In this document: positions 26,556 through 34,547 of the stretch, piece by piece
How the letters are laid out: the number at the start of each line of letters is the position of its first letter
Position numbering within the stretch: the stretch's first letter is position 1
From: Nostoc sp. WHI
GTDB lineage: Bacteria > Cyanobacteriota > Cyanobacteriia > Cyanobacteriales > Nostocaceae
Reading direction: 5' to 3'
Length of the DNA: 34,547 nt
Assembly (NCBI RefSeq): GCF_015714725.1
Contig: NZ_WBKM01000075.1
Coordinates: forward strand, 1-34,547
Position numbers and translations under genes: made by a program
Notes under the pieces: model-generated
The model's database searches: none
Seen by the model: the letters and a program-made list of their open reading frames with translations, nothing else
Told to the model about the DNA's origin: nothing

Positions 26556-27068
26556 ATGTATAAATCTGCTGAAAATACCCCAATTACCATGTACGAAATC
26601 AATCGGGGACGCGTCGTGCGAACCTTGGAATTTATTCAAGATTTGATTGTGATTTGTTTGTGTATCGGTTTATTTAGCTTCATGGTGCTTCAAGTGAGAG
26701 ATATGTTTCTCTCCTTACTTCCACCCCTACATTTTCATGCTGTTACTGCCGATATTCTCTTTTTACTTATCTTAGTTGAGTTATTCCGACTGCTGATTAT
26801 TTACCTACAGGAACACCGAGTATCTATTGGGGTAGCTGTTGAAGTTTCTATTGTTTCCGCCTTGCGAGAAGTCATTGTTAAAGGTGTTCTAGAAACAAGT
26901 TGGAGTCAAGTTTTGGCAACTTGCGCCTTTTTATTAGTGCTGGGAATACTACTGTTCCTGAGAGTTTGGCTACCCCCTACTTTTGAAGGTATCGATCCTG
27001 AACAAGAAGTATCTAAACGCTATAAAAGCCGAGCTAAGTCTGAATTAATACAAACTAATGGTCATTAG
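26556..27068 (+). CDS. PsiE-like membrane protein of the flv4-2 cluster (Sll0218-type)
   Basis: The frame opens at ATG 26532, but that codon lies inside a dispersed hairpin repeat, so I prefer 26556 (or 26589, MYEINRG). The product of about 160-170 residues has four hydrophobic helices and a PsiE-family pattern (LFLLILVELFRLLIIYLQEHR...SALREVIVKGVLE). The gene between flv4 and flv2 in Synechocystis, sll0218, encodes a membrane protein reported to support photosystem II stability; position makes this its probable counterpart. No clear ribosome binding site is seen, and two repeats sit between it and flv4. Confidence 0.82.
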   Translation: MYKSAENTPITMYEINRGRVVRTLEFIQDLIVICLCIGLFSFMVLQVRDMFLSLLPPLHFHAVTADILFLLILVELFRLLIIYLQEHRVSIGVAVEVSIVSALREVIVKGVLETSWSQVLATCAFLLVLGILLFLRVWLPPTFEGIDPEQEVSKRYKSRAKSELIQTNGH

Positions 27069-27177
27069 ACATAGGAGTGAAAAAGAATATAGAGACGTAG
27101 AAGTGCTATGTCTCTACAAAGGTTATAGATAACGCATATTTAATTTCTGGAGATGTCTAGTATTAAGAGAGGTTATT

Positions 27178-27765
27178 ATGTCTGCAAAAACTTTAACCAC
27201 CAGCCATCCTAGAGATGTGCAGGTTGCTGAAATTGGTAAAAATACTCTGATTTTGCGATCGCGGACTTGGGAACGATTAAAATTTGAGGTTGAGTACTCC
27301 CGCCAAAAAGGAACTACAGCGAATTCTTATCTGATTCAAGCTGATAAAAAGACCTTAATTGATCCTCCTGGTGAATCCTTTACCGAAATTTACCTTCAGC
27401 AACTAGCGCAACATCTAGATTTCACCACCCTAGATTACATTGTTCTCGGTCATGTTAACCCAAACCGTAGAGCTACCTTGCAAGTATTGCTCTCTCAAGT
27501 TCCTCAAGTCAATCTAATTTGTTCCCGCCCCGCCGCCAATGCTCTAAAAACCGCCTTTCCCGAATGGGAATCACGTATTCAAGCGGTGCGATCGGGAGAT
27601 ACTCTAGATTTAGGACAAGGACATCTTCTATCATTTATCACCGTACCAACCCCCCGGTGGGCAGATGGGCTTTGTACTTATGATGCTGCAACAAAAATTC
27701 TCTACACAGCAATACCTTTGCCAATTTACGAGGGTGAGTTGATATCTGAACTCCCTTTTCTCTGA
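27178..27765 (+). pseudogene. flv2: flv2, N-terminal part, interrupted by a MITE-like insertion
   Basis: This piece encodes the first 177 residues of a flavodiiron protein, then 18 residues from the inserted element and a stop. It is the Flv1/Flv2 type: ligand positions filled by His-Glu-Asp-His in Flv4 read H92, N94, N96, R97 (GHVNPNRR), and R160 replaces the next His. GAGAGG precedes the ATG. The true frame breaks off at KILYT (aca 27706-27708) and resumes at GAT 27954. If translated it would be a truncated di-iron-like domain without flavin domains. Confidence 0.9.
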
Positions 27766-27950
27766 GGCTTGGCAAAAACAATAAGTCCTAAAAATTCCTT
27801 CAAGGTTTCCCACAAGGTTTTTTAACGTATTGTCCGTAGTATCAAGGGTTTGATATTCCAAGCTACCTTATAAGCTAAACGCTTATGTATGGGTCATTTT
27901 GCCATTTTTGCCCAAATTTTTGTTGGCTCTTATTTTGGCAAAGGTATTGC
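27709..27950. mobile_element. 242-bp MITE-like element inserted in flv2
   Basis: The ends are perfect 16-bp inverted repeats, GCAATACCTTTGCCAA and TTGGCAAAGGTATTGC, flanked by a 3-bp direct repeat ACA (27706-27708, 27951-27953). Removing the element and one ACA restores a continuous flavodiiron frame (LYT|DKLFGAH). It has no transposase ORF. It adds 245 bp, so it shifts the frame as well as bringing a stop. It holds a small hairpin ATAAGC/GCTTAT just before ATG 27885. Confidence 0.92.
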
Positions 27951-27953
27951 ACA

Positions 27954-29159
27954 GATAAACTTTTTGGTGCTCATATTTGTGAAGATACCTTGTTTGATGA
28001 AGATTGGAAGGGATTAGATGCGGAACGTCGTTACTATTTTGAATGTCTCCATGCGCCCCAAGCCAAACAAGTTGAAGTGGCCTTAGATAAACTGTCTCTT
28101 TTGGGAGCCAGATGTTATGCCCCAGCACACGGCCCGGTTGTCCGTTACAGCCTCAGCCGTTTTACTTATGATTACCGTCAATGGTGTCAAGGGCAAAAAT
28201 CTCAAGAATTGAGTGTTGCTTTGCTCTATGCTTCTGCTTATGGAAATACAGCAATTCTGGCGAATGCGATCGCTCAAGGTTTGATCCAAAATGGAGTTAA
28301 TGTAGAATCGATTAACTGTGAACTAGCCGATTCTGCGGAGATTACCCGCATTGTAGAAACTTGTGATGGCTTGATTATCGGTTCACCCACTCTAGGCGGA
28401 CATGCACCGACTCAAATTCAAACTGCTTTAGGAATAGTTCTCTCGGTGGCGGCTAAAACTAAGTTAGCAGGGGTGTTTGGTTCCTATGGTTGGAGTGGAG
28501 AGGCAATTGATTTGATAGAAACCAAGCTCAAAGATGCTAATTATCAGCTAGGATTTGAAACAATTCGGGTGCGTTTTAGTCCTACTCCTGAAATTCTCCA
28601 GCAGTGTCAAGAAGCAGGTGCTTACTTTGCTCAAAACTTGAAGAAAACTAAAAAACTGCGTACTTCCCGCCAAGTTGTGACAGAAACCCATGTAGATCGT
28701 ACTGAACAAGCCGTAGGCCGGATCATTGGTTCTTTGTGTGTTGTGACAACTCGTGATGAAGAAACTCACAAAGGCGTTTTAACTTCTTGGGTATCTCAAG
28801 CAACTTTTAACCCACCAGGAATTATGATTGCGATCGCCCAAGAGCAAAATGCAGAGTTAATGCATCATCCTGGTGATCAATTTGTATTGAATATCCTCAA
28901 AGAAGGAAGAAATGTACGACGCTATTTTTCTCGTCATAGCACTTTAGGAGATAATCCCTTTGCCAGCCTTGCCACACAAACTGCTCTTAATGGTTGTCTG
29001 ATTCTAGATGAAGCATTAGCCTATTTAGAATGTACGGTACAAAATCAGATCGAATGTGGTAATAGATGGTTGATTTATGCCGTCATAGATCAGGGAAAAG
29101 TTTTAGAAAATGATGGCATAACTGCGATGGAACATCGTAAATCTGGTAGCTATTATTAA
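27954..29159 (+). pseudogene. flv2: flv2, C-terminal part
   Basis: The remaining 401 residues contain the end of the di-iron domain (DKLFGAHICEDTLFDEDW, APAHGPV), a flavodoxin domain (LLYASAYGNTAILANAIA) and a flavin reductase domain ending in EHRKSGSYY. No further stop or frameshift is visible, which argues for a recent insertion. An open frame reaches back to ATG 27885 in the element, so a fragment with about 23 element-coded residues could be made, but no ribosome binding site is seen there. Confidence 0.88.
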
Positions 29160-29203
29160 CACTATCAGTATGGTATCATATCTGTACTACCAATCTGGGT
29201 AGG

Positions 29204-29231
29204 CAGGCAAGAGGCAAGAGGCAAGAGGCAA
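29204..29231. repeat. Heptanucleotide repeat GGCAAGA/GCAAGAG x3-4
   Basis: A short tandem run of GCAAGAG heptamers ends in GCAACGG. It lies between flv2 and the next gene. Confidence 0.8.
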
Positions 29232-29401
29232 CGGGAAAGAATGCTCTTTGATCTGTACGGAGTTTTTTCAAAAATCAAATCATAGTCCTATATCTACAGT
29301 TGTAAGTTACTTTCATCCTTAGGAGAGATGTTAAGGCATTATTAAAGCATTTGGGCAGAGCGATCGCTATACTTAATTATAGTGTTGCTCTGGTAGAGGT
29401 T

Positions 29402-30292
29402 ATGGCAAAACCAATTCGTATTCTTTTGCAGACTACGATTCCTACGACTGAAGATGACTGGAGCATTTTTCGTTTCTCGATGTTACAAGATTACTTAGCC
29501 TCGATTAAAGATGAAGCGGGAAACTTTTTATTTGAAGTTAGGGGACGCGATTACGAGTCAGATGCAGTCGGTGGTGACGTAGTTTTAAGTAGTCTCGACA
29601 AATCAGATTTTGATCAACTTTGGTTATTTGGCTTAGAGGTAAGTGACGGTTTAACCCAAAAGGATATTGCTGGAATTAATGCTTTTCGGCAACGTGGTGG
29701 CGGTATTCTTACAACACGCGATCATCAGGATATGGGCTGTTGTATGTGCGGTTTAATTGATATTGGCGATGTCCACTATTTCAACACGAAAAATCCCGAT
29801 CCTGATGAATCTCGCTGGAGCCGAGATGATTCATACACAACTTATATTTCCTGGCCAAATTATCATTCAGGAGCTAATGGCGACTATCAAAAAATTACCA
29901 TTGTTGAACCCATACACGAACTTTTAAAAAATCCCAATTCACCTTCGGGAAGTATTGAATTTTTCCCAACACATCCCCACGAGGGTGGTATTGGCGTGCC
30001 TCCGGGTGATCAGAATACGCGGGTAATTGCCTTGGGTAAAAGTTTAGTTACAGGTCGTGACTTCAATCTTGTTGTAGCGATTGAGCATTACAAAGATGCA
30101 CAGGGGAATATATTAGGGCGAGCAGTAGCTAACTCCAGTTTCCATCATCTAGTAGATTACAATTGGGATATTGAAAAAGGCTGTCCCTCTTTTGTAGATG
30201 AAGCACCGGGAGATGGTATGAAAAAAGAGCCACGCGCCTTAGAAGATATCAAAACCTATGTGCGTAACGTCGCTTTCTGGCTAGCAAATTGA
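29402..30292 (+). CDS. Uncharacterised protein, possibly glutamine-amidotransferase/ThuA-like fold
   Basis: The ATG at 29402 (MAKPIRILLQTTIP) is preferred to a TTG at 29351; AGAGG lies two bases upstream, rather close. The 296-residue soluble protein has a Rossmann-like start and the segment LWLFGLEVSDGLTQ...FRQRGGGILTTRDHQDMG, which recalls ThuA or class I amidotransferase-like folds. Later it has several His/Asp/Cys-containing turns (HQDMGCCMCG, FPTHPHEGG, SSFHHLVDYNW) that could bind metal. I do not know the family. It lies 240 bases after flv2 in the same direction and might be read from the same transcript. Confidence 0.75.
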   Translation: MAKPIRILLQTTIPTTEDDWSIFRFSMLQDYLASIKDEAGNFLFEVRGRDYESDAVGGDVVLSSLDKSDFDQLWLFGLEVSDGLTQKDIAGINAFRQRGGGILTTRDHQDMGCCMCGLIDIGDVHYFNTKNPDPDESRWSRDDSYTTYISWPNYHSGANGDYQKITIVEPIHELLKNPNSPSGSIEFFPTHPHEGGIGVPPGDQNTRVIALGKSLVTGRDFNLVVAIEHYKDAQGNILGRAVANSSFHHLVDYNWDIEKGCPSFVDEAPGDGMKKEPRALEDIKTYVRNVAFWLAN

Positions 30293-30372
30293 TTGTTTGT
30301 AGTAGGGACTTAAGTTTTATTGGTGTGAACTTAAGCCCAAACTTCTTTAAAACTTTGTTTCTAGCCTCTGGT

Positions 30373-30611
30373 CATTGGTGACAAGTTAAGGTTATAAACT
30401 ATTTGTCAATAAGCAATTGTGCTTAAAATATTGTCCTAAATCGGGCTTAGAAACACCGTTTTTAAGCTAGCGATCGCGTCATATTTAAAAGCATCGTTTG
30501 CCTTTGTACTCAAACCAGAGTAATAAGCTAAATTTGATACTCATTATTTCAGTTAACTTCTAGCTTAATTACTGTTGACAAAACTAATTTTGCCTTAACT
30601 TGTCACTAATG
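30373..30611. mobile_element. 239-bp MITE-like element with 9-bp target duplication
   Basis: Terminal inverted repeats of 19 bp with one mismatch (CATTGGTGACAAGTTAAGG left; CCTTAACTTGTCACTAATG right) are flanked by perfect 9-bp direct repeats GCCTCTGGT (30364-30372, 30612-30620). It holds one HIP1-like site and no ORF. The duplication length would suit an IS4- or IS1-like transposase acting in trans, which is inference. Confidence 0.88.
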
Positions 30612-30655
30612 GCCTCTGGTTGGAAATGCTGCTTATTGGGCTGCTGCTGCAAGCC

Positions 30656-30705
30656 AAGAGGCGGAGCCTCCAATTAGGCATTCCCAATTGCAGACTGGGA
30701 ACGAG
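30656..30705. repeat. Dispersed multi-hairpin repeat, shortened copy 3
   Basis: AGAGGC/GCCTC-type and TTCCCAATT...GACTGGGAACGAGA elements match the right half of the repeats at 2499-2608 and 10853-10963. It lies downstream of the PEP-CTERM gene on the minus strand. The rest of 30293-30766 shows no gene. Confidence 0.7.
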
Positions 30706-30766
30706 ACAATCTCTAAAAGCATTGTTTAGACTTACACAACTATTTTAAAACAAAAGGCAACCATGT

Positions 30767-31399
30767 TTACACCTTATGAGAAATACTATTTCTTTTCAAA
30801 CCAGCAACTAGGCTAAGAGTAGCTAAACCTAATAAAGCCATTACTGATTGAGATGGTTCTGGAATTGACTTTGTATCCTGTACTGAAACACTAGAATATG
30901 AAATAAGGGGGTTAGTATCAAGATATGAATAATAACCTCTAAAATAAGAGTTGCTAAGACTTATTCCTGTGCCTTGTTGCCATTCAACTGTATAGTTTCC
31001 AGTATCGCCAGTTGGATCTCTTAACCAATTCAAAGACCATTTTACAGGGGTGGAAGAAAGTGTAGATTCAAAGATTGCCACACCTGTAAAAGATGATATG
31101 GATGAATTTAATTCATCTCCATTTAGCTTAAAAGACCAATTCTTTTCTACAGGTACGCAAATTCCTTCAGGACAAGCTTCACCATTACTCGGATCTAAAT
31201 ATTTCACAGAACCAGAATAGCTAATTGTTTCTGGCCCCTGATAATAAAGAGAATCATTTAAGATTAAATCTCCTTGAAATTCTTGCGTTGTTAAATTAAC
31301 AGCGATCGCTTGATTAAATGTACTATCGGTTATAATGCCTAAGCTGAAAACAGCACTAACGCTTGCAACTACTAACTTCTTTAAGGTTTTCTTCATCAT
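30767..31399 (-). CDS. PEP-CTERM sorting domain protein
   Basis: The 210-residue exported protein has an N-terminal signal peptide (KKLVVASVSAVFSLGI...AIA). The mature part is Ser/Tyr/Asn-rich and probably beta-sandwich. The C-terminus is a PEP-CTERM signal: SIPEPSQSVMALLGLATLSL, a hydrophobic helix and a basic end (GLKRN). In cyanobacteria such proteins are thought to be processed by an exosortase and placed in the envelope or extracellular matrix. Two ATGs (31399, 31396) are possible; no strong ribosome binding site. The role of the mature domain is unknown. Confidence 0.9.
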   Translation of the reverse strand: MMKKTLKKLVVASVSAVFSLGIITDSTFNQAIAVNLTTQEFQGDLILNDSLYYQGPETISYSGSVKYLDPSNGEACPEGICVPVEKNWSFKLNGDELNSSISSFTGVAIFESTLSSTPVKWSLNWLRDPTGDTGNYTVEWQQGTGISLSNSYFRGYYSYLDTNPLISYSSVSVQDTKSIPEPSQSVMALLGLATLSLVAGLKRNSISHKV

Positions 31400-31498
31400 G
31401 GTGTTTAGGTGTGCCTATGGGTTTTTACATACTAAATCAGTGTACACAGATCAATGGTGCGATGCCTACGGCGGTAAACAACGCTACTTCTTGCACTG

Positions 31499-31858
31499 CT
31501 ACGGTACAGTTCTAATCTGTCGAAGAAACTCAATATTCAAATCTAGCTTTTTCCCTAACCATAGGGAATGAACCGCATGGTCTGCCACAACATCCCCTGT
31601 ATCAGGGTGGACGAGAATATCCAACCCCTCACGATTGAGCATTAACCAAGGGACAACTTTATCAAACTGATTTGGTAAAAAAGCAACTTGATACATCCCT
31701 TTTGGGTGAGGCCCGATGGGCTTGTCAAACCAGCGTCCAAGCTGCACCTCAAACCTAGCGCCCAATCCTTCACGTACACGCGCAGCTACATCTTGACTCG
31801 CGGTATCGAAGTAGACATGAGCGTGAAAACCAGTAATCTCGATAGTATCTTCTTTCAT
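31499..31858 (-). CDS. DOPA 4,5-dioxygenase family protein
   Basis: The 119-residue protein matches the DOPA-dioxygenase family: GFHAHVYFD near the N-terminus, GPHPKGMYQV in the middle, and VHPDTGDVVADHAVHSLWLG near the end. The His residues in these motifs are the expected iron ligands. The family cleaves aromatic diols (extradiol ring opening), but natural substrates in cyanobacteria are not established. The ATG at 31858 (MKEDTIEI) with nearby AGGA is preferred to a GTG at 31873. The length is normal. Confidence 0.88.
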   Translation of the reverse strand: MKEDTIEITGFHAHVYFDTASQDVAARVREGLGARFEVQLGRWFDKPIGPHPKGMYQVAFLPNQFDKVVPWLMLNREGLDILVHPDTGDVVADHAVHSLWLGKKLDLNIEFLRQIRTVP

Positions 31859-31873
31859 GGTTCCTAGATCCAC

Positions 31874-32079
31874 TTTCGTTCTTAATTCTAATTTTGGCTA
31901 GCGGACTTTTTATTTCTTGTACCATTTCAATTAATGATTGCAGCACATCTTTGGATAAAGACGCGATGAATCGCGTCTCTACAAACGATCGCTCAATTTT
32001 AGCTGAATACTGTACAGTTAAGAATCGTTTGTGGCGATATGATCATTCTTTGGTTGTCTATATGTACCTTATCTCGAAA
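31874..32079. other. Intergenic region with one hairpin repeat
   Basis: It holds GACGCGATGAATCGCGTCTC (31960-31979), the third copy of the repeat seen twice at 26488-26546. Together with the terminator that follows, it fills the gap upstream of the dioxygenase gene; no gene is seen. Confidence 0.6.
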
Positions 32080-32110
32080 AAGCCTGATCGGAGGTTTCCC
32101 AATCAGACTT
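32076..32110 (-). terminator. Intrinsic terminator of the universal stress protein gene
   Basis: On the minus strand AAGTCTGATTGG pairs with CCGATCAGGCTT (12 bp with two G-U pairs) around a 7-base loop, followed by further Ts. It lies about 75 bases past the stop at 32185. Confidence 0.7.
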
Positions 32111-32184
32111 CATAATTAAGAATTAGATTGAAACCCACAAGAGTGCAGAGTTTCTGAATTTGGTTCGCTATGATTTATGCAATG

Positions 32185-32721
32185 TTAGTTAACGCTTAAA
32201 GTGCTTGTACTTTCTTTGACAATTTCATTTGTTTTATGAATGACTGAAAGATGTACAACATGCACTGAACAATGAGCATGGTGAAGGACGTAGTTACTCA
32301 CACTACCGAGAAATAGTTCCGTCAGTCCAGAACGACCCCGACGCCCCATAACAATTAGATCAGCGTTATAACTACGGGCTAAGTCACAAACAATGCGGCC
32401 AGGATTACCAATATTTTGTGTAAATTCTGTAGTTACACCTGCTGTATTAGCTTGGGTACAGAAAAATTGCAACATCTGTATACCTTTATTTTTAAAGGTT
32501 TCCCACTGTTCTTGGTATAACTCGAAGCTTTGACTGCTCAATCCTGGATAGTAGTTAAAACTAGAAAACGTAGGTACGTAAGGACTGCCCTCTTCTTCTG
32601 GAGATAGGACATGCAGCAGCATTAAGTTAGCTTGTGTTAACTTTGCTAAATCTAATGCTTGCTCAAAAACCTGTTGCCCTATTTGTGAGTGATCTAATGC
32701 AACTAGAATTTTTTTAAACAT
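32185..32721 (-). CDS. Universal stress protein (UspA family)
   Basis: The ATG at 32721 has GGAG seven bases upstream and starts the family sequence MFKKILVALDHS; the frame runs further up to 32805 without support. The 178-residue protein has the Usp fold with the ATP-binding motif GRRGRSGLTELFLGSVSNYVL (G-2x-G-9x-G-S). A loop of about 30 residues after LLHVLSPEEE is typical of cyanobacterial members. Its role in stress is not specified by the sequence. It is monocistronic, with its own terminator. Confidence 0.92.
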   Translation of the reverse strand: MFKKILVALDHSQIGQQVFEQALDLAKLTQANLMLLHVLSPEEEGSPYVPTFSSFNYYPGLSSQSFELYQEQWETFKNKGIQMLQFFCTQANTAGVTTEFTQNIGNPGRIVCDLARSYNADLIVMGRRGRSGLTELFLGSVSNYVLHHAHCSVHVVHLSVIHKTNEIVKESTSTLSVN

Positions 32722-33193
32722 ATATATCTCCGGTTTTATTGGTAATTGGTCTTTACGGTTTCGGGTTGCTAGATGCTGGATTGTCAAAAATGACAAATCC
32801 CTCAACCATGTTTAGCAACTTTTGAATTTTAAATTCTTTAAACGTTTCCGTCCCATATTTATGTTTATAGCAAAACAATTTGAGGAACTTGTGAAGAAAG
32901 GAAATATTTATCTTTGACATAAAAGAAAGTAGTACGCATCTTAGTTCAAATCTTTCTGATTTTTTGATGAATAAATTTGAATTGAGGCGCAACAACGATA
33001 TTTCATTCTTAAAGGCAGCTTAAACTTTGATTAAAGGTCATTGTTTATGTAGCGATCGCTCTTTGTATGCAGGCAAAAACTGAGGTAGCAAACAAAGCTA
33101 ATATCACGATAAACTGATTAATAACCCGTAGTATTCACATTGTAGTGCTGTACGGATAACCAACAATCAAGTTTTCGCCAATCTAAGGTAGAG
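32722..33193. other. Divergent intergenic region
   Basis: The 472-bp region lies between the stress-protein gene and the hydrolase gene, which are divergent. It contains one HIP1-like GCGATCGC (33053) and otherwise AT-rich sequence; short ORFs here look accidental. I see no repeat or clear promoter. Confidence 0.45.
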
Positions 33194-34027
33194 ATGATGA
33201 AAGAAATAACACGCCGCAAATTTATCGCAACTGCCACCTTAGCAACGGGTTTTGCGGTAGCAGTACAACCCATTTCTGCCGAAGTCATCACCACTGATGC
33301 CAAGAAATTGGTAGCTGGTGCAGTAAAAATCCCTGTTAAAGATGGTGAAATTCCTGCCTACAGAGCCGTACCCGCGACTGGTAGTAACTTTCCCATTGTT
33401 TTAGTGCTACAGGAAATCTTTGGCGTACACGAACATATTCAGGATGTCACTCGTCGCTTTGCCAAGTTGGGGTACTTAGCGATCGCACCCGAATTATTCG
33501 TGCGTCAAGGCGATGTCACGAAGTTAAGCAACATAGATGAAATTCGCCCAATTGTCGCCAAAGTGCCAGATGCTCAAGTATTATCCGATCTCGATGCCAC
33601 GGTAAACTGGGCAGTGAAATCGGCTAAAGGTAATGCCAACAAATTGGCAGTTACAGGCTTCTGTTGGGGCGGTCGCATTACCTGGTTATATGCAGCACAC
33701 AATCCCAAAGTTAAGGCAGGTGTAGCCTGGTATGGGCGACTAGTAGGCGATGCTACCGAACTTCAGCCCAAGTTTCCCGTCGATATTGCATCAAAACTAA
33801 AAGTCCCCGTTCTCGGACTCTACGGCGGTAAAGATACGGGTATTCCCCTCGATACAGTAGAGCAGATGCGCGATCGCCTCAAGGAAAGCAGCAGCGAATC
33901 TGAGATCATCGTCTACCCCGATGCACCCCACGCATTTTTTGCCGATTATCGTCCCTCCTACCGCGACAAAGAAGCCAAAGAAGGTTGGAAAAGTCTTTTG
34001 GCATGGTTTAAGGAGCAGGGCGTATGA
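33194..34027 (+). CDS. Dienelactone hydrolase family protein with Tat signal
   Basis: The 277-residue alpha/beta hydrolase carries the catalytic triad C157 (GFCWGG), D214 (GGKDTG) and H246 (DAPHAF), with E74 (QEIFGV) as in dienelactone hydrolases. The N-terminus [17 protein letters not shown] is a twin-arginine signal, so it is exported folded, probably to the periplasm. Two ATGs (33194, 33197) follow AAGG/GAG sequences. The family hydrolyses lactone or ester bonds; the natural substrate here is unknown. The stop codon is directly followed by a heptamer array. Confidence 0.92.
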   Translation: MMKEITRRKFIATATLATGFAVAVQPISAEVITTDAKKLVAGAVKIPVKDGEIPAYRAVPATGSNFPIVLVLQEIFGVHEHIQDVTRRFAKLGYLAIAPELFVRQGDVTKLSNIDEIRPIVAKVPDAQVLSDLDATVNWAVKSAKGNANKLAVTGFCWGGRITWLYAAHNPKVKAGVAWYGRLVGDATELQPKFPVDIASKLKVPVLGLYGGKDTGIPLDTVEQMRDRLKESSSESEIIVYPDAPHAFFADYRPSYRDKEAKEGWKSLLAWFKEQGV

Positions 34028-34028
34028 G

Positions 34029-34098
34029 GAGTGATGAGTGCTGAGTGCTGAGTTAAGAGTGAGGAGTTAAGAGTTAGGAGTTAAGAGTGCTGAGTTGA
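34029..34098 (+). repeat. Heptanucleotide array GAGTNNN, 10 units
   Basis: Ten tandem 7-mers (GAGTGAT, GAGTGCT, GAGTTAA, GAGTTAG and so on) start two bases after the hydrolase stop. They are the inverse complement type of the array at 34172-34547. Confidence 0.9.
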
Positions 34099-34149
34099 AA
34101 GACTACAAGCATACCAGAGAGCGATCGCCTCTTCCTCACTCAAGTTAAA

Positions 34150-34181
34150 AGTGCTGAGTACTTTCTACTTTACTCAGCACT
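34150..34181 (+). terminator. Perfect hairpin at the junction of the opposed heptamer arrays
   Basis: The stem AGTGCTGAGTA / TACTCAGCACT (11 bp) has a 10-base loop. It could stop transcription from the hydrolase gene, though no T-run follows. Confidence 0.4.
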
Positions 34182-34547
34182 CGCAACTCACCATTCAAGA
34201 CTCGCAACTCAGCACTCAAGACTCACAACTCACCATTCAGGACTCACAACTCACCATTCAAGACTCACAACTCAGCACTCAAGACTCACAACTCAGCACT
34301 CAAGACTCACAACTCAGCACTCAGCACTCACAACTCAGCACTCAGCACTCACAACTCAGCACTCAGCACTCAGCACTCGCAACTCACCATTCAAGACTCG
34401 CAACTCAGCACTCAAGACTCACAACTCACCATTCAGGACTCACAACTCACCATTCAAGACTCACAACTCAGCACTCAAGACTCACAACTCAGCACTCAGC
34501 ACTCACAACTCAGCACTCAGCACTCACAACTCAGCACTCAGCACTCA
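34172..34547. repeat. Heptanucleotide array ACTCNNN, 53 units and a partial, continuing past the window
   Basis: Every unit is exactly 7 bp: ACTCAGC, ACTCACA, ACTCAAG, ACTCGCA, ACTCACC, plus ATTCAAG and ATTCAGG. Units 29-46 repeat the order of units 1-18, so a 28-unit (196-bp) block has been duplicated; the second block then lacks one three-unit group. No coding function is seen. Confidence 0.95.

Noticed and set aside
27883..28289. Minus-strand ORFs over the flv2 insertion junction
   Set aside because: They run antisense to the flavodiiron frame and part of the inserted element; no independent support.
33118..33303. Minus-strand ORF of 61 residues upstream of the hydrolase
   Set aside because: It overlaps the Tat signal coding region in antisense and has no family features.
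34172..34547. CRISPR array or coding repeat
   Set aside because: The units are 7 bp with no spacers, and the period is not a multiple of three.

Overview
The window looks like chromosomal DNA from a filamentous, Nostoc-like (Nostocales) cyanobacterium. The evidence is: many HIP1 octamers (GCGATCGC); heptanucleotide tandem repeats; several families of small palindromic dispersed repeats; a tRNA-Leu(UAA) gene split by a group I intron; ndhL and DUF3007 beside trpA; an flv4 - PsiE-like - flv2 cluster; Hanks-type kinase and hybrid histidine kinase genes; and a PEP-CTERM protein. Assignments rest on reading the sequence only; no searches were run.

Layout. Positions 1-4176 (minus strand) hold two adjacent genes built on the same AAA-like ATPase module. 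One has an N-terminal TIR domain. The other has a transmembrane helix, a coiled coil and near-identical WD40 repeats that run off the left edge. Positions 4400-5200 are repeat-rich: a 16-unit array of 21 bp, then two identical 120-bp inverted-repeat elements in tandem. Positions 5271-9188 carry two paralogous small lipoproteins, an LPG-synthase-like membrane protein and an unrecognised cytosolic protein. Positions 9476-9859 are the intron-bearing tRNA-Leu(UAA). Positions 10231-11927 are ndhL, a DUF3007 gene and trpA. Positions 12164-17322 hold an unknown membrane protein, a PIN/antitoxin pair, a Ser/Thr kinase with an SH3 domain, a small unknown protein and a methyltransferase. Positions 17433-19211 encode a GmrSD-like (DUF262 + HNH) protein. 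Positions 19791-23479 encode two overlapping histidine kinase genes. A PLP enzyme follows (23534-24481), then the flavodiiron cluster (24695-29159). The right part holds an unknown protein, a PEP-CTERM protein, a DOPA-dioxygenase-like protein, a universal stress protein and a Tat-exported dienelactone-hydrolase-like protein. It ends in a large heptamer array that leaves the window.

How the genes work together. Flv4 keeps all the di-iron ligands and would pair with Flv2 in photoprotective electron transfer, but flv2 is split by a 242-bp MITE-like insertion with 16-bp perfect terminal inverted repeats and a 3-bp target duplication. The TIR/AAA and AAA/WD40 pair, the PIN pair and the GmrSD-like protein are all plausible conflict or defence genes, although they do not form one compact island. 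The other striking theme is repeats: at least four different MITE-like elements, three copies of a multi-hairpin repeat, a repeat expanded in frame inside an ATPase gene, a small dispersed repeat inside a PLP enzyme, and heptamer arrays in opposite orientations.
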